From Hypoxylon rubiginosum (Eukaryota > Ascomycota > Sordariomycetes > Xylariales > Hypoxylaceae), in assembly GCA_902806565.1 (NCBI GenBank), contig CADCXA010000027.1:992001-1056000 (forward strand): DNA of 64,000 nt, written 5' to 3'. This document shows, in pieces, positions 47,241 to 58,575 of the stretch. The translations under genes and the position numbers were made by a program. The notes beneath the pieces were generated by a model. That model saw only the letters and a list, made by a program, of their open reading frames with translations. It did no database searches and was not told the origin of the DNA. Within the stretch, counting starts at the first letter, position 1; each line of letters begins with the position of its first letter.

Positions 47241-47850
47241 GTGGCGTTTTTTTGGTCTTTTGGGGGGGGAAGACGGGTTATAATAGATTAGGTACCTACT
47301 GGTGGTCTCGGGGATCGGAAAATACTGCTACGGTTTAATGGATATCTGGGTAGCCGTTTTGTGGCGGAAAATCTCTGGTTTTGTTGGCTGCCCAGGTGGG
47401 CTCTAGTAGAGCGAGGTACCTAATACTTAGGGAATTGTGTTTTGGATTAAGCGCTTTTATGTTATGTGCAACGTAGATTCCGACCCTGATTCGCCTCGGG
47501 GGTAGTGTAGAAGTGCAGAAGGAAGGCTTGGAGGCCGCAGTGAGAGGCAGAAGATGCGACGCACACTATAAAGGTATTTCAGTCCTAAGCCCGGGAGGCG
47601 CCCTTCTTAAACCTTTCCATCCCATAATCATCACTCTCTACTCTTTTTCTGTGAGGACCCTCGTGCGATATACCAACCATATGTGCCTAGGTACCTGACT
47701 ATCTCCTATGTTCCTCACTACCTACTGAGTGGCAAGCCAATGAGAAAAAATGATATTATCTGCATGATATGCGACGCTGACTTTTAATTATTGGTCACAT
47801 TTAAGAGGTACATACCTACCTGAAATCTTAACATTATCCCTTCTAGGAAA
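47241..47850. other. intergenic, no gene recognised
   Basis: Contains a GCCTAGGTACCTGAC motif near 47684. Nothing else supported. Confidence 0.55.
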
Positions 47851-50241
47851 ATGTCAATCACGATACCGCCGCTCACGGCGCTGTGTCCAAGGTGTCAAGT
47901 TCTTGAGTTCGATGACTCTGCTTGGCCAGGAGCGTACAAAGCTGGCTCCGCAGCAGAGGGATATTACCTCGAAATCCCAAACGACTTACGTAGCAACCTG
48001 AATTCGACTAAATGCCAATTCACCCTTGACTATGAGCTTATAGACTCTTTACCTGGCTTGCCACTACTCTCCGAAGCCGCTCAAAACCGCTGTGGCTTTT
48101 GCTCGGTATTAAAACGAGCTATCCAAAGATGCGCACGAGCTCATTCCCAACGGGTTTCGGTACACCTCTGGTATACGTGGTACTGGGCCGGTGTTTTCGA
48201 AGATGATCCATCTTTTGGGCTTAAGTCGCTAATAGCTAATGTTAGCTGGATTAGACATGATGAAGTTAAAGGTATGACTGAAGTTTGAGTTGAAAAGGAG
48301 AGAGAGAGCAGCTAATTACTAGATGTATAGAAATATCGCTTTTGGGATTTAATGTCGATGCTCCCTCAGGTATGTGAGCAATTTCTGTTTGGATTTTGGA
48401 AACTAGGAGCTGCAAGAGAATCATGTTTCAGAACGAAAAAAACATCGTGGCGAGCATCATTCGGTGTTTTGCTAATTACCTCTTAGGCTCATGTTCTCAA
48501 TGGCTGAGACTAGAAACACCCCCTCGAGACGAGGCTTTGTGCCCCGAAAATATTCAGATGATCATCAACAGTCAGTCTCAAGAATAATAGACATGAACGA
48601 ACGTATTCCGTGTGAGGTGTGTATCCAGCTCGCCTTATCGAAGTTGGGGAGGAAGGTGACCTCTCCTGTCGACTTGTAGAGACTCACTCTCACCCCAAAT
48701 TTGCACAGCCTTCCTTGGTTTCGTATGCCGCTCTAAGCTATTGCTGGGGTCCTCAAGAGAATGCAGCCCTACAATTCAAAACTGAGCGGCATTCACTGGA
48801 ATATAGACTGAGTGGGTTCCAGGTGGACCAAGTTACTCCAATCCTCCGCGACGCCATTCAAACCACGCGAGCATTGAAAGTACCATATCTATGGGTAGAT
48901 GCAGTCTGTATCGTACAAGATGACGAAGAGTACTAGGATAAGGAATCATCACGGATGATATTTGTCTACCGGAATGCCGCGTTGGCGATTTTTACACCGG
49001 CTTCGGCTTCTTGTCAGCAAGGGGTTCTAGCCAGAGACTGGGCTATGACGAGAATAAAATTCCGGTCAAGGCTAGACAAGACTATGTCTGGGTCCTATAT
49101 TCTTCGATCCATTGGCGAAGAACTAGCCTTCGGCCATTTCCATCCCTATGGTGACTGCCTGTATTTCGCTCTTATGTTTACTCGTTGGGCGCGTCGTGGG
49201 TGGACACTTCAGGAGTACGAACTGTCGCAGCGAGCACTCGTTTTCGGCAGGACTAAACTCCATACCCTTACCGATAGTGGTGCACGCTCAGAGGGAAGTG
49301 ACCAGTTCTCTATCCCGACACGCCATTGGTATTTGTTATGGCTGATCATAGTTGGGCGGTACTCTGGGTGTGAGCTCAGCAATCCTTCAGACAAGCTCCC
49401 AGCCATTTCGGGGCTCGCGAAGCACATCCTACCCAGTTCGTTGCCAAATTACTATGCAGGTCACATATTTCTCCATATCGACTTGTATTGGGTATCTTTT
49501 GGGCTCTGGCCTGGATATTCTAAGACGAAGGAGGCTTTGCTTCATACCCTACAATTTCAAGACTCGTACGTCACACCATCTTGGAGTTGGGCAAGCCGAA
49601 GTCACACGATTAACTTTGGTGATTGGTTCTTCTTTGACATCGGGAAATTCAATATGTCCTGGTGCAATGTCAAATAAGAATGTGAAATCGTGAAGGTGTC
49701 GGTATCATTAGCCGGCTCGGATTTATTCGGTAAGGTAAGGGGTGGCAGCCTACTTATCCGAGGAGCTGTCGTGCCACTTCCGCCGAAGGTGGAGTTACTT
49801 GGGGATGTAGGTTGGCATGAAAAGCGATGGCAAGCGAATGACGACGACAAGTACGTTGCTTACCTGAGCTTCAATTAGGGTCAATTTAGAGACGACGAAT
49901 CTTTCGAAAGGATGTCGTTGGTATTACTAGGAAGTTGCAATATGGGAGTAAATAAGAGTTGGAAACCATTCGACGGTACCGGTCTATACAAGGCTGAGAT
50001 TTCGGACACATCGGGCAGTAGGCACAACGAAGCGTACGCCCACCCCCTAACCAAGGCTGCAGAGCTAGGCAAGAATGCCGAAGTTACAAGGCTCCCTTCC
50101 GTACCTAAAGACGAAAGGCACGCGTATGGCATCATTATCCATCCTACTTCAATACCTGGAAAATATCTGCGCGTTGGGGTATTTCATTCTGTGGCTGTGG
50201 AAGGTGGAGGCCTGAAATACTTCCATAAACGTCCGACATAG
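47851..50241 (+). pseudogene. HET-domain (heterokaryon incompatibility-type) pseudogene
   Basis: Family segments appear in the expected order: an N-terminal part (LCPRCQVLEFDDSA, LPLLSEAAQNRCGFCSVL) at 47851-48258, a middle part (SQWLRLETPPRDEALCPENI) near 48490-48560, then the HET core (YAALSYCWGP, LRDAIQTTRALKVPYLWVDA) at 48619-48933, and the rest to 50241, including RRGWTLQEYELSQRALVF. The frame is interrupted by TAG at 48934, TAA at 49675 and TAG at 49876, yet the reading frame downstream of each stop is the same and clearly homologous. The TAG at 48934 falls where family members have a Trp. Between 48258 and 48619 the pieces lie in different frames with no fully consistent splice solution. 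Functional members trigger cell death on incompatible fusion; this copy cannot make a full protein. Confidence 0.85.
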
Positions 50242-50801
50242 ACGGTTGAGATCATTTAGCCCCTATTCCGCTTATACCATTGACGATCAGACGGCCCTGG
50301 ATGAGACCGACTTGTATCTACCTCATAACCGTCACTGCTTTATTCGACAAGGAGCCTTCGGCGATTATCTGTTCACCCATCAATAACGGCGCTATGAGAT
50401 ATACCCTGCCTGATGAGAGCTATCCCGCCAGCGTGGAATAGGAGCTAGCGGAGGTGGACGCCTGCGTTTAATGTGAGAAGTCCCTCCTGAATCGTTTGAA
50501 TATCTAATGCTTACCCAAATCAACTTAGAGGTTGCAATAAGGTATAATATCCCGCCAATGTATGTTATATTCGTTGCCCAAATCTGCCTCGTTGGTGTGG
50601 GCGATTTTATATTTCTAAGTCGGCCGCTATTTAAATCGCAGACTTCGACGATCTCTATTGTTGCGAGTGACACAGGAGACTCACGTGAACTTGAGGTTGC
50701 CTGAACGCAGGGATGGCCAACTTTTCGAACTGACCGCTTCCCAAAGCTCAGCCCAACATCATGCGAAACGCGACCTTGAAGTTACTGAGAATTTCTACAC
50801 G
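50242..50801. other. intergenic between the HET pseudogene and the AN1-kinase gene
   Basis: May include degraded 3' sequence of the pseudogene. The short frames on both strands have no family signal. Confidence 0.5.
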
Positions 50802-52225
50802 ATGCCTATGTGGACCTGCGATTTTGCGAATTGCCAAAAACCGGCTGTCCGTAATCTCGGCGACTGCATACTGTGCAAACGTCACTTGTGCTCTGACCAC
50901 CTTCAGGACGCGTTCCATAAATGCCCCAAATGGGAGGTGAGTTCAGCTCTTCAAGGTACCAATCTACTTACTGAAGTTTGTGTGCCTGGCAGGATGTGGG
51001 TGCTTACGATCCCGCCGCTCGAGCCGCCGAAGCAGATGAGATTACAGAGCTGATCAAAAGGATTGACACTTCCGCTCTGGCGGCTCGAGCTAGCCATCTG
51101 CGCGAGGGAATGCCCTGCTCTATCCCCCCGCTTCGCTATGATAGAACAACACGGAGTTCGGTGATGGGTGGCATGAATTATCATATTGAAGTCTGTTTTG
51201 ATGACGGAGTCAAGTGGATTGCCCGTATCCGCAGATTCAACGCTACGTCGCCCCCGCCAGCGCTGCGAGATTATATCGTCCAGAGTGAGGTCGCAACCCT
51301 TAAGTTTCTGGCAAAGACTGGTGTGCCTGCTCCAAAAGTATTTGATTTTTTACTGGACCATGCGGACAATCCTGTTGGAGTTGGGTACATTCTGATGGAA
51401 AAGCTACCGGGAAAATCTCTGAGATGGTCTCTTGCTACTCAAGAGCAGAAGAGGAGGGTGATGGAACAGATCGCGGACGTGTTCATTGAACTTCGCGGGT
51501 ACCCTTTCGAGCTTCTTGGTTCTCTCAATTGCCCAGGCGATTCCCATGTTGGCGCATTTGCTCGAGAGTCGCTTACCGACTTCACACAATCCGGAATGCG
51601 TACACTGGGTCCATTCCTATCTTGGGAAGAGTATCATAAATCCTCTCTTCAGCTCATTTTAGACCAGATTCTTCGCCGAGAGATCTACTCGCAACGAGCT
51701 GTGGATGCTTACCTAATACACCGGTTTCTCCTCGACTTGATCCCGTCCGTGCTGTCGTCGTCGGTGCAGGACAACCAAAAGTACTATCTGAAGCACGCGG
51801 ACGACAAGGGAGACCATATCTTGGTAGATGAAGACTTCAATGTAACCGGCATCATCGATTGGGAATGGGCTCATACTGCACCGCCAACGCATGCATTCAA
51901 CTCCCCAATTGGCTTCTTCTCAGTTGCGCAATTCTACAGCGGTGCGAATGATCTGGGCGACGATGAAGTTACCTTTGCGCGCATTCTGGAAGGAAAGGGC
52001 CATCAGGATCTGGCAGGTTTTGTCTGGAACGGCCGATTGCAGCATAGGTTTGCTTTTTGTTGCGGTTACGATCTTGTAGACTGGGATGGCTTCCTTGGTC
52101 TCTTTCAGGGGCTCCGAGATGCTGTAAGTGTGGATGAAGGCGTAGATTGGGATCAGTGGAAGACTGCTGCGTTGCACCGCTACAGGGAGGATGCTGGCTT
52201 GCAGCTTTTACTGTCTACCAAATAA
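50802..52225 (+). CDS. AN1-type zinc finger fused to an APH-like phosphotransferase
   Basis: Exons 50802-50936 and 50993-52225 with a 56-nt phase-0 intron (GTGAGT, CTGGCAG) give 455 residues. The frame is open further upstream, but the first in-frame ATG is 50802. Residues 4-40 form a zinc finger of AN1 pattern: CDFANCQKPAVRNLGDCILC followed by HLCSDHLQDAFHKC. The kinase-like domain follows: N-lobe KWIARIRRF and the VLMEK-equivalent GYILMEKLPGKSLRW, then the catalytic loop LKHADDKGDHILVDED and the metal-binding VTGIIDWEW. The HADDKGDH loop replaces the bacterial HGDLHPGN but is characteristic of a large fungal APH subfamily. Known: APH-fold enzymes phosphorylate small molecules such as choline or aminoglycosides. 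The real substrate, and why an AN1 finger is attached, are unknown. Confidence 0.85.
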
Positions 52226-52261
52226 GGGATTGTTCCTGTAAAGTCTCTTTGTTTTAGGTAC

Positions 52262-52288
52262 ATACATATGTAGTAACTACATATGTAT
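52262..52288. repeat. inverted repeat 37 bp after the AN1-kinase gene
   Basis: Perfect 12-bp arms ATACATATGTAG and CTACATATGTAT around a TAA loop. It could act in 3' end formation, but it also contains the GTA/TAC-rich motif common in this genome. Confidence 0.85.
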
Positions 52289-52790
52289 AGATAATACTGG
52301 CAACTTCAAAGTTGTAAAACTGCAACTAAGTCAGCCCTGCAACCGCCAACCAGGCCGCTACCAACATAGTGGCGCCACTGATAAACTACCACGGTTCCAA
52401 ATACCCTAGGTACTCTAGATGCCTGTAAATTTTATCAATTTATCGAGATATTGCGTAGTCACATACAGTATACTTACTAAAGTAATACGCAGTTACGTCC
52501 TACGTGACACGTATGGAGGGGATAGGTGGGCGAGAAACAGCTCAGGGGTATTGGGTACCTATTAAATTTTTCTTTGCTTCTAAGACAAACGTGTGCAAGT
52601 CAAACACAAGTAGAGACAATCGCTACTAGAAGATACCGGTAAACTGATATTGCAGAAAGGAAAGTATATAAAAATTTCATTACCTATCCGACTGCAATAG
52701 CGTACAAAGATACCTAACAAAGGATTGTTTTGAGAGGTAATAATATCCCGCGTTTCGCGGACGTTACCGGTGTGTAACACAGCTTAGGCG

Positions 52791-52826
52791 CACTGGACGC
52801 ACTGGACGCACTGGACGCACTGGACG
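52791..52826. repeat. 4 x 9-bp tandem repeat (CACTGGACG)
   Basis: Four perfect head-to-tail units in the intergenic region. Confidence 0.95.
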
Positions 52827-53009
52827 CAGCGCTGGTAGCGCATTTCTTTTTTAGCGAAACCCGACATAGCGCTGTTACGGGATTTGTAAGCCAAGATTGT
52901 TACTGGGACACAAAGACCGAATTTAGCCAAACTACTCCACTTCGCTTTTCTTTGACGACGACATCACCATCACATCTACGATACACCTACAATCGCCGGT
53001 ATCACTAGT

Positions 53010-53951
53010 ATGCATTGTAAAATGACATCCCTCGGCTCCTTCGATTGTTTCAACGACCTCCCCAAAGAACTCCGCATCCTGATATGGGAATACCACTTCG
53101 AGAGCGCTCGGCTTCACGTGGTCCATCCCGCGCCGGAAAGTGAGAACCGGAACCCGAAGAGGGAGGTCCTGATATTTCAGTGCACCGTCCTAGATTCCGC
53201 CACCAACCTCGTCATCCTGGACGGCCGCCCTCCCTCCATCCTCATCAACCACGAGGCCTACTCGGTAGCCGCCTCGCGCCGCCGCGTGTGGACTCCCGTC
53301 AGGTTCGGCAAGGATCTAGCCGAGTCCGTCACGTCGGGCCGCGCTGCTCGCGTGCCTCTCCAATGGCCCGTCCCTAGCGTGTCGGGGCTGCTGACCGCCG
53401 AGCGCAACGCGAGGCCCATCCACCCCGTCTACGTCGACTTCGACCGCGACATGCTCTACCTGTGCGTCGCCCACGCCGAGCAGGCCTTCTGGTCGCTCCG
53501 CTCCGTGCCCTGGCGGGACCGGCTCCGGAAGCTTGCCGTCCTCGTCCCGCAGAGCGAGTTCGACCGGGCCATCCCCTTCGGCCCTACCGACCCCATCCGG
53601 GAGGTGCTCGACTCCACCAGCGACCTCGAGGAGCTGCTCGTCGTGCTTGTCCCGCAGCCCGGCGTCGTCGGCGGCGGCGGCGCTCCCGCCTCCCCCGCCG
53701 CCATGGCCGGCCTCTCGCGAGACGAGTTCGGCTTCGTCCCGTACGTCGACTACCTGCAGGAAGCCGGCCTCGCGAGCAACCACATCCTGTACGCCCGAAC
53801 CGCCATGTCGTTCAAGGAGGCCCTGGGAGGCCTGCGGAGGAAGATCAAGCTTAGGAGGGTGGTTGACGTGGATTACCTCACGTCTGCCTTCGGCTACTAC
53901 CGGCGAAGAAGTCTAAGCCCATCGGACTTGAATGGAGGCCCATCTAGCTAG
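53010..53951 (+). CDS. 2EXR-domain protein
   Basis: Single exon of 313 residues. The 2EXR signature FDCFNDLPKELRILIWEYHF lies at residues 11-30, followed by VVHPAPE and, after a variable region, ILINHEAYSVAASRR and VYVDFDRDMLYLC, which is the usual order in this fungal family. A Gly/Ala/Pro insert (VVGGGGAPASPAAMAG) occurs near residue 220. The second in-frame ATG (53022) is an alternative start. The domain is expanded in ascomycetes and its function is unknown. Coding GC is much higher than in the flanks. Confidence 0.85.
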   Translation: MHCKMTSLGSFDCFNDLPKELRILIWEYHFESARLHVVHPAPESENRNPKREVLIFQCTVLDSATNLVILDGRPPSILINHEAYSVAASRRRVWTPVRFGKDLAESVTSGRAARVPLQWPVPSVSGLLTAERNARPIHPVYVDFDRDMLYLCVAHAEQAFWSLRSVPWRDRLRKLAVLVPQSEFDRAIPFGPTDPIREVLDSTSDLEELLVVLVPQPGVVGGGGAPASPAAMAGLSRDEFGFVPYVDYLQEAGLASNHILYARTAMSFKEALGGLRRKIKLRRVVDVDYLTSAFGYYRRRSLSPSDLNGGPSS

Positions 53952-56323
53952 GAGCTTGCAACGACGACTGCGGAACCACTGTCACACAGACGTTCCATGT
54001 ATTTAACCACCTGTTGTTGCTAAAACGACCCGAGGACTACCTCGCATCCGCAGCACTATGCTTGCTATCATCTTCATGAAGTGAAGTGTCATGTTGGTTC
54101 ATAGGTATATATTCTACTTTCGAACATGCTGTCAGGGAGGCTTTTAAAGGCACTGACAGACATACCGCCCAGCAAACTCCTGTTTCCTCCCGGGTGCTCC
54201 GAACGAAGTGCCTAACTCGCCAGCATCTCCAAATGCCCAAGACAGCGACATAGGTGTAGGTATACAGCAAGGTTACGGAAAACAGCAAGTGCCCCTAGTC
54301 TTTGGGACGGATGGAACTGCCAAGGGCAAGCGCTACCCAAGTCATCGACCCATGGATGCCTACGTGTTGGGTATGTGTACTGTGTACTTAGTGATGTACG
54401 ATGTTTAACGACTGCACTGCGCTCTTACAAGCCTCGACTAATGCTGCTACCATTTCCGACGGCCTTAATATTATATCGAGACCACTGAGAAGAAAAGAAT
54501 TACTATCCCACATGCCCACCTGTTCGATATTTGTCAATTAATACCCCTTAATGCCGATTCACCGAGCAAGGTCCACGCGTTGTCGCCTAGTATTCGGACC
54601 CCTTGTTGGACACCCAATTGATGTAGATTACATCTGTCAAACCCATCCAGAGGGGGGGGGAGACTTTACTCAAGGACCTGTAAAGCCATGCATAACAAAA
54701 ATAAGAACCGACATCAATTTCAAGGGGTGGTTTCAATAAACAGTGCCACCCTAGCACGACGACCGCCAGACAATGCCCCTGAGTAAGTATCTCCTTTTCT
54801 ATGAGAAATACAACTCCGCACACTTGAGCTAACAATGGGATCACAAGATTTGCCAATCGTCAACGACGGAGGCTCGCCGGACTGCACCAACCGCTCCTCG
54901 TACAGCGGCCTAAGACGCAACCACGGGTCCGGTGGCCAGGTTCCCTTCGCGATGGTTGGCCTCTTCGCTTCCTTTTTGATAGCTTTCAACTTGGGTTGAA
55001 ACAGGGGGGGTGGCACGGACAAACACCGTAAATGGTAGATGCTCCGGCTTACATACAAGGGGTGTCTACCTGGGATATTGAGTCGCATAGGCACATAAAC
55101 ATATGAGTTTCATTAGACGTGTGTCAACGAGATATCCGCGCTTTGTACCCTGTATTCAACGGACTCAACTTCTTGGTAGCATGATAATATTGGAATGGAG
55201 ACGCTATTCACTATACTTCTCATTCGGTTGTTAATAGGCGTAGAACAGATGGCCTAACTCTAGCATTTAATGATTCTAAGTGTGCGAGTGGTGCCTTACA
55301 CGTGCGCGGACCATGGAGTCTCACCAGAGTGGTGTTACCTAAAGTGCTAATGTAAGTGTAAAGACAAGGAGAATTAAGGTGGCAATGCTTTAAGACAATA
55401 TAAGAGATATCTTTCTTCCGACATATTGGTATCTTAGTTGATCCCCCCCCCCCCCCCCCCCGGACCCTGTTTTGCTTCTTCCTTTTCTTTTTCCATCTTA
55501 ATATAAAAACCAACCGCAATTCTTAATTCTTCGAGAAGGAGTAGTGTTACCTTTTCACGAGTTATAAGTGCCGAATTTGGCCGTCTATTATTAAAATAAT
55601 GTATAAGCAAACCTATCCATCTAGTGAGCTGCAATAGGAACTCATGCAATGGCTTATTCATGCATACGTCTAGCTTCTTTTTGGACATCCACCTTTACCA
55701 ATGACTTTCAGCAACTATATATCTCAGTCTTGGCAAGCATCGTCATTGGTGTTTCTTCTCAGCCGCGTGCCGGTATATTGTCAGCTTACTTGCGCTGAAA
55801 AGTCAGACCGCCGATTATACGGGGCGGCATAAACTGAGCTGTCAGGCGATCCTGAATTAACACTACCATCCCTAAAGGAGGCTGAAGACGACCCTGACTC
55901 TTCAGATACGAAGATGCGAATTGGTGATGGAAAAGGTTGACCGCATGCCGAGCTTACTCTTGGCAACGAAGGTATACTCAACACAAGTGGAATATACTAC
56001 TGGACTTAATTCATATCATGTTATTACCGACGTCGTCGCCGATTGTCCCTGGTAAAATGAGCGGTCGTGGAGGAGCGGAATTTGCCTTGTGAGTAATGGG
56101 GAATACCGACAGTAGCCTTGTTGAAACTTAGAAGATATGATATGCGTTGTACTGAGTAGAGTAGACCATACTTGATTTTTCTTGATAATTATAAATACGA
56201 CGGAAGGGCCTCGTCTAAGATCATTTCACTCTTGATCCGTAGAGACCATTCACGCAGCTTCTCAATATCAAAGCATCGCCAGCATTCTTGTATCTTTCAG
56301 ATCACATAACCTACCTATCCAAC
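53952..56323. other. long intergenic region, no gene recognised
   Basis: Contains a run of 19 C at 55443 and a run of G at about 54651. Several 60-125 residue frames on both strands lack family signal. The last 100 bp are the leader of the secreted Cys-rich protein gene. Confidence 0.5.
55443..55461. repeat. poly-C run
   Basis: Nineteen consecutive C; exact length is uncertain in any assembly. Confidence 0.9.
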
Positions 56324-57092
56324 ATGCATTCTAGCCTCTTTCTTGCGCCATTGGCGTTCTTGCTTCAGATTGGCGCCGGTCTGCCCGCAGAAGAGGGCAA
56401 ACGAACCTTTGAGATCCAAAAGCTCCCTACCATTCCGCTGAACCAGACACAATACTGGGCTGAGCTTCAAGCCAGCAAGGACGGCGGACTCATTGGCAAG
56501 CGGGATGACTGCTCCTCTTCCACCCCGTACACGCAGAGCGACATGGACGCGCTCATCTCGAGTCTCCAAAGCGACGGTCAGAGCGACTATCTGCCAGCTA
56601 CAAGCTCTTCGGGCTGGCTCCTAGGCACGGCCAAGGTGAGGCAGCTTATTCCTTTGGTATTGCAGACTCAGATATACTAAACAAATATGGTTTCAGGTTT
56701 GCACGTACAACAACTATATCTTTGACAATACCCACGTCAGCCGTACGTGTCTCTTCCTCGGCGACTCTCAAGGGGAATTGGATTCGATTTTTATTGCCCC
56801 AGAGAGATGATTGAGTTCCCGGAAACTTTTTGATAGAAGCAATGACTAACCCCCTGGTTATTATAGACTGGGAGATGGGCTGGGGCGCCGGCTATATCAA
56901 AGGGATCTGCTGCCCCTCTGAGAATAACAACCCGCAGTGGTCAGTACTATCAAGCCCTCACCCTCGCATGAAGAAAATAGGAACATCGCTAACTTGACAA
57001 TTCCGAATAGCTCCGGTGGCAGCTGCACGGGGCAGGGAGATAGCGGCCTTAATGTTATTATCGCCACACGAAACAGTGCCCTCTCCTGTTAA
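56324..57092 (+). CDS. small secreted Cys-rich protein with a Kex2-type propeptide
   Basis: Four exons, 56324-56635, 56697-56742, 56867-56939 and 57011-57092, with introns of 61, 124 and 71 nt; junction phases 0, 1 and 2 agree and give 170 residues. Start ATG opens a clear signal peptide (MHSSLFLAPLAFLLQIGAG). A dibasic KR at about residue 57-58 (GGLIGKR, then DDC) is a likely Kex2 cleavage site, leaving a mature chain of about 112 residues. The mature part has seven cysteines (DDC, VCTYNN, GICCP, a C after NNNPQ, GSCTG, and the C-terminal residue LSC). The second donor-acceptor set and the third donor (GTCAGT) are plausible, with GCTAAC branch in intron 3. Effector-like proteins of plant-associated fungi look like this, but I do not recognise the family and assign no activity. 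Confidence 0.75.
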
Positions 57093-58575
57093 ATTAGAAG
57101 CTACAGAAACCAAAGAACTTGCCTGTATGATTGTTAGGCGAGAGAGTGTGTGCGAATGGGTCGCAAGGAAGTTGGATTTGGGATATGCTCTGATGACCTT
57201 TCATTTCACTAAACACTTCAATCTGTCTCCTATTATCTAAGTCGCTCTCTGTCCCAATACAAACACATTAAATTGCGCTGATGTAATCCAGACTACTGGA
57301 TTGAAGACTTATGCTTGTGCGCTATGAATAGGCCTTTCGGATGTACCATGTTACGTCTAATAGTACCAAGGTATAACATGACTTCTGGAGGATGTAGTCG
57401 AAATCGCTAAGGATAACTCATGGGGGAACTTAGTAAATTATGATAATTCACTAAACAATATACTTAGCGTTTTTTCAGGTTTGCCAGACGTAAATTGATG
57501 CTATGACTAAGTGGCTTTAAGACAAATAGGGGCCAAGCAGCAACTTTGAGACCCCTTTCCGATCTTTCACAGTTCTTCGCAGCTTTTCTTAACAAACCTG
57601 TTTCCCAAAGGGGCATATGTGAGCAGATCAATCCTGCGCCAAGGGCGAGTCGCTAGAACGACACATAAAAAGCAAGCCGACCACATGCACGTCGGCGCCA
57701 TTTGCGAAAATCCACGCGGCCGCTCCAATCGGCTCAACAAAAGCTATCTTGTCTCCTATTTCACAGCTGGTATCTTTCGAGAACCTGAATTCTTACTAAT
57801 TTGTCGCCTCAATCGGGGTAGCGACGGCAGCCTAGGCAAGACCTTGGCTTTGTTCCCGTACGAGCTTACTTACCTCCTATGATACCTTACCTACCAGGAA
57901 AATTCAGAGAGACCTGACTTCGGCCTCATATTTCTAAGCCGGCAGGCTCCGAAGCGTCTCAAATTTGGGTCCTTACTGTGCAGCTCACTCGCCAGTACTG
58001 AAGCCACAGGACTTCGACGAGACAATCGATAGTAGGTAGTACGTCGGTGCGGACTATCTAAGACATATGGTCGGGGAGTTCCGGGAGTTCCTGTTACACA
58101 AGCATAGGTACCTGCTACTCTAGATATAACAATACAATATGTCGAGCCTGTGGCCAAGGTTACAATGCATAACGGATTATGGTAGCGGTCCAATAGATAA
58201 GAGTATCGACTGCCCTTCTTGCCCCGTGGCCCAACTTTGTAAGACCATCCACGTAATTGGCTACCTATTAGATAGAGACTCTGAGTAACCCCGGTGAGCC
58301 TTTACAGGTAGGTACACTTGGCGTATAATTGATAGGTATTACTCGGATAGGGCTGAATATCGGTTATCAGGCACCTAAATATAGATACCTCGGAAGACGG
58401 AATTAGGAGGCTATGGACCTGTGGCTGACGGGAGGTATTTCACTAGGTAGGTCTCGTCGGCGTTTTTATTTTCCCTCTACATGGAAAATCTACTAGTTGA
58501 GCGATAGTTTATTTCAAATGTACCTTCAGTATTGACGGCCATACCTAGGTACCTATTCCTCGCGGAAAATTCACT
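57093..58575. other. intergenic, no gene recognised
   Basis: About 1.5 kb with only unsupported short frames. A TACCTAGGTACC motif lies near 58543, just upstream of the membrane protein gene. Confidence 0.55.

Larger units (their letters stand above)
52226..53009. other. intergenic with hairpin and 9-bp tandem repeat
   Basis: Holds the two elements listed separately, plus the promoter of the 2EXR gene. No gene seen. Confidence 0.6.

Noticed and set aside
53316..53783. Long minus- and plus-strand alternative frames within the 2EXR gene
   Set aside because: Shadows in a GC-rich coding region; only one frame carries the 2EXR signature.
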